NCBI GenBank assembly: GCA_903845055.1
Contig: CAIMWF010000096.1
Coordinates: 1-32,496 of the forward strand
DNA from: an uncultured Bacteroidales bacterium
GTDB taxonomy: Bacteria > Bacteroidota > Bacteroidia > Bacteroidales > FEN-979
Length of the DNA: 32,496 nucleotides
Direction of reading: 5' to 3'
Under the pieces are notes generated by a model. That model was not told the DNA's origin, ran no database searches, and saw only the letters and a list, made by a program, of their open reading frames with translations. Made by a program: the position numbers and the translations under genes. Of this stretch, positions 31,951 to 32,496 are shown one piece after another; positions within the stretch are counted from its first letter, which is position 1, and the number at the start of each line of letters is the position of its first letter.

Positions 31951-32496
31951 TTAAAATAACTTGCTGCGTTTGACGAGATAAGGCAGCAGCACCTGTTCAA
32001 AACCGGCATTGATATCGGCTTCAACCAGGTCGATGTGGTATTGACCGCAACGGAGCTTCAGCTCATTTTTAAAATTCCCGAGGGCCTCCACATAGCGCGC
32101 GCGAAGCTTCGACGGGTGCACGCGAAGCTGCTCCCCACTCTCCAGGTCGATGAATTTATAGGGCCGGTCTTCGAAATCAAAATCCAGCTCCTTGCCCTTG
32201 TCCACCACGTGGAAAAGGATCACCTCGTGCTTGTTGTGCCTGAGGTGCTGCAGTGCCGAGAACAGTTCTTCCGTCCGGGAGGAGGTGTCGAACATGTCGC
32301 TGAAAATGACCACCAGCGAACGCTTGTGAATCCGCTCCGCCAGCTCGTGAATGGCCTGCGCCACATTGGTCCCGCGGTGTTCGTCGGGCGACCTTGAAAC
32401 CAGAAGCTTGTCAAGCTCATTGATGAGGAAGCGGTGATGCACCGTGTTCGATTTGGCCCCGGTGTGCAGTTCAACCCGGTCGGAAAAAACGCTGAT
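31951..32496 (-). CDS. DUF58 protein (vWA-like), N-terminus beyond the window
   Basis: This is the C-terminal ~181 residues of a DUF58 protein; the frame is open to the right edge and reads ISVFSDRVELHTGAKSNTVH, then HRFLINELDKLL. The vWA-like fold is seen in RSLVVIFSDMFDTSSRTEEL, then HEVILFHVVDKGKELDFDF, with FIDLESGEQLRV after it. DUF58 proteins are partners of MoxR AAA+ ATPases in envelope or metal-insertion systems, and the moxR gene is expected upstream, outside the window. A GTG at 32440-32442 could be mistaken for a start, but coding clearly continues beyond it. Confidence 0.88.
   Translation of the reverse strand: MSVFSDRVELHTGAKSNTVHHRFLINELDKLLVSRSPDEHRGTNVAQAIHELAERIHKRSLVVIFSDMFDTSSRTEELFSALQHLRHNKHEVILFHVVDKGKELDFDFEDRPYKFIDLESGEQLRVHPSKLRARYVEALGNFKNELKLRCGQYHIDLVEADINAGFEQVLLPYLVKRSKLF

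Overview
The window looks like a chromosomal segment of a Bacteroidota bacterium, probably Bacteroidales-like. The evidence is two very large secreted proteins with type IX secretion (T9SS) C-terminal sorting domains, a DUF4159 protein, Bacteroidota-type promoters (-7 box TAnnTTTG, weak or absent Shine-Dalgarno sites), and signal-peptide proteins of lineage-restricted families. No rRNA, tRNA, CRISPR array or transposase was seen.

Region 1 (1 to about 8700) is an accessory block. Every gene lies on the minus strand: lineage-specific secreted or membrane proteins, two intact type II toxin-antitoxin pairs (PIN/DUF6364 and YoeB/YefM, each with a visible promoter and palindrome), and one decayed toxin-antitoxin pair whose toxin frame joins a Doc-like N-terminus to a ParE-like C-terminus. 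An XRE-pentapeptide-repeat protein and an internally deleted rifamycin ADP-ribosyltransferase (arr) pseudogene complete the set. Four same-orientation copies of a dispersed repeat of about 330 bp are interspersed. Three end in a long imperfect CTTTGTG/CACAAAG hairpin; the fourth lacks the right arm. The block looks like an expanding and decaying genomic island.

Region 2 (8716-15087, plus strand) holds two T9SS cargo proteins: a 1222-aa BNR/sortilin-like plus PKD protein, and an M14 carboxypeptidase with accessory domains.

Region 3 (15169-21707, plus strand) is a co-directional run: rsmE, a DUF4159 protein, then a tightly overlapped five-gene heterodisulfide-reductase-like operon. The order HdrC, HdrB, HdrA, small HdrC, then a membrane-bound HdrDE/EMO-like protein resembles the sulfur-oxidising sHdr order (C1-B1-A-Hyp-C2-B2). 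However, the Hyp gene is missing and a quinone-reactive membrane module replaces the soluble HdrB2. No lipoate-binding protein, EtfAB, TusA or DsrE gene is visible. This is the best candidate in the window for an undescribed system. An AGGTAGCG-type octamer tandem repeat overlaps the 3' ends of three genes in this run and supplies all three stop codons.

Region 4 (21646-32496) is mostly housekeeping: typA, a papain-family protease with a potentially structured 5' leader, a CrtI-like FAD oxidoreductase, an EF-G-like/ribosomal-protection-type GTPase that follows a dihydroflavonol-reductase-like SDR, valS, and the C-terminal part of a DUF58 protein running off the right edge. Two convergent gene pairs overlap at their 3' ends.

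All calls rest on reading the sequence and family knowledge; no database search was run.
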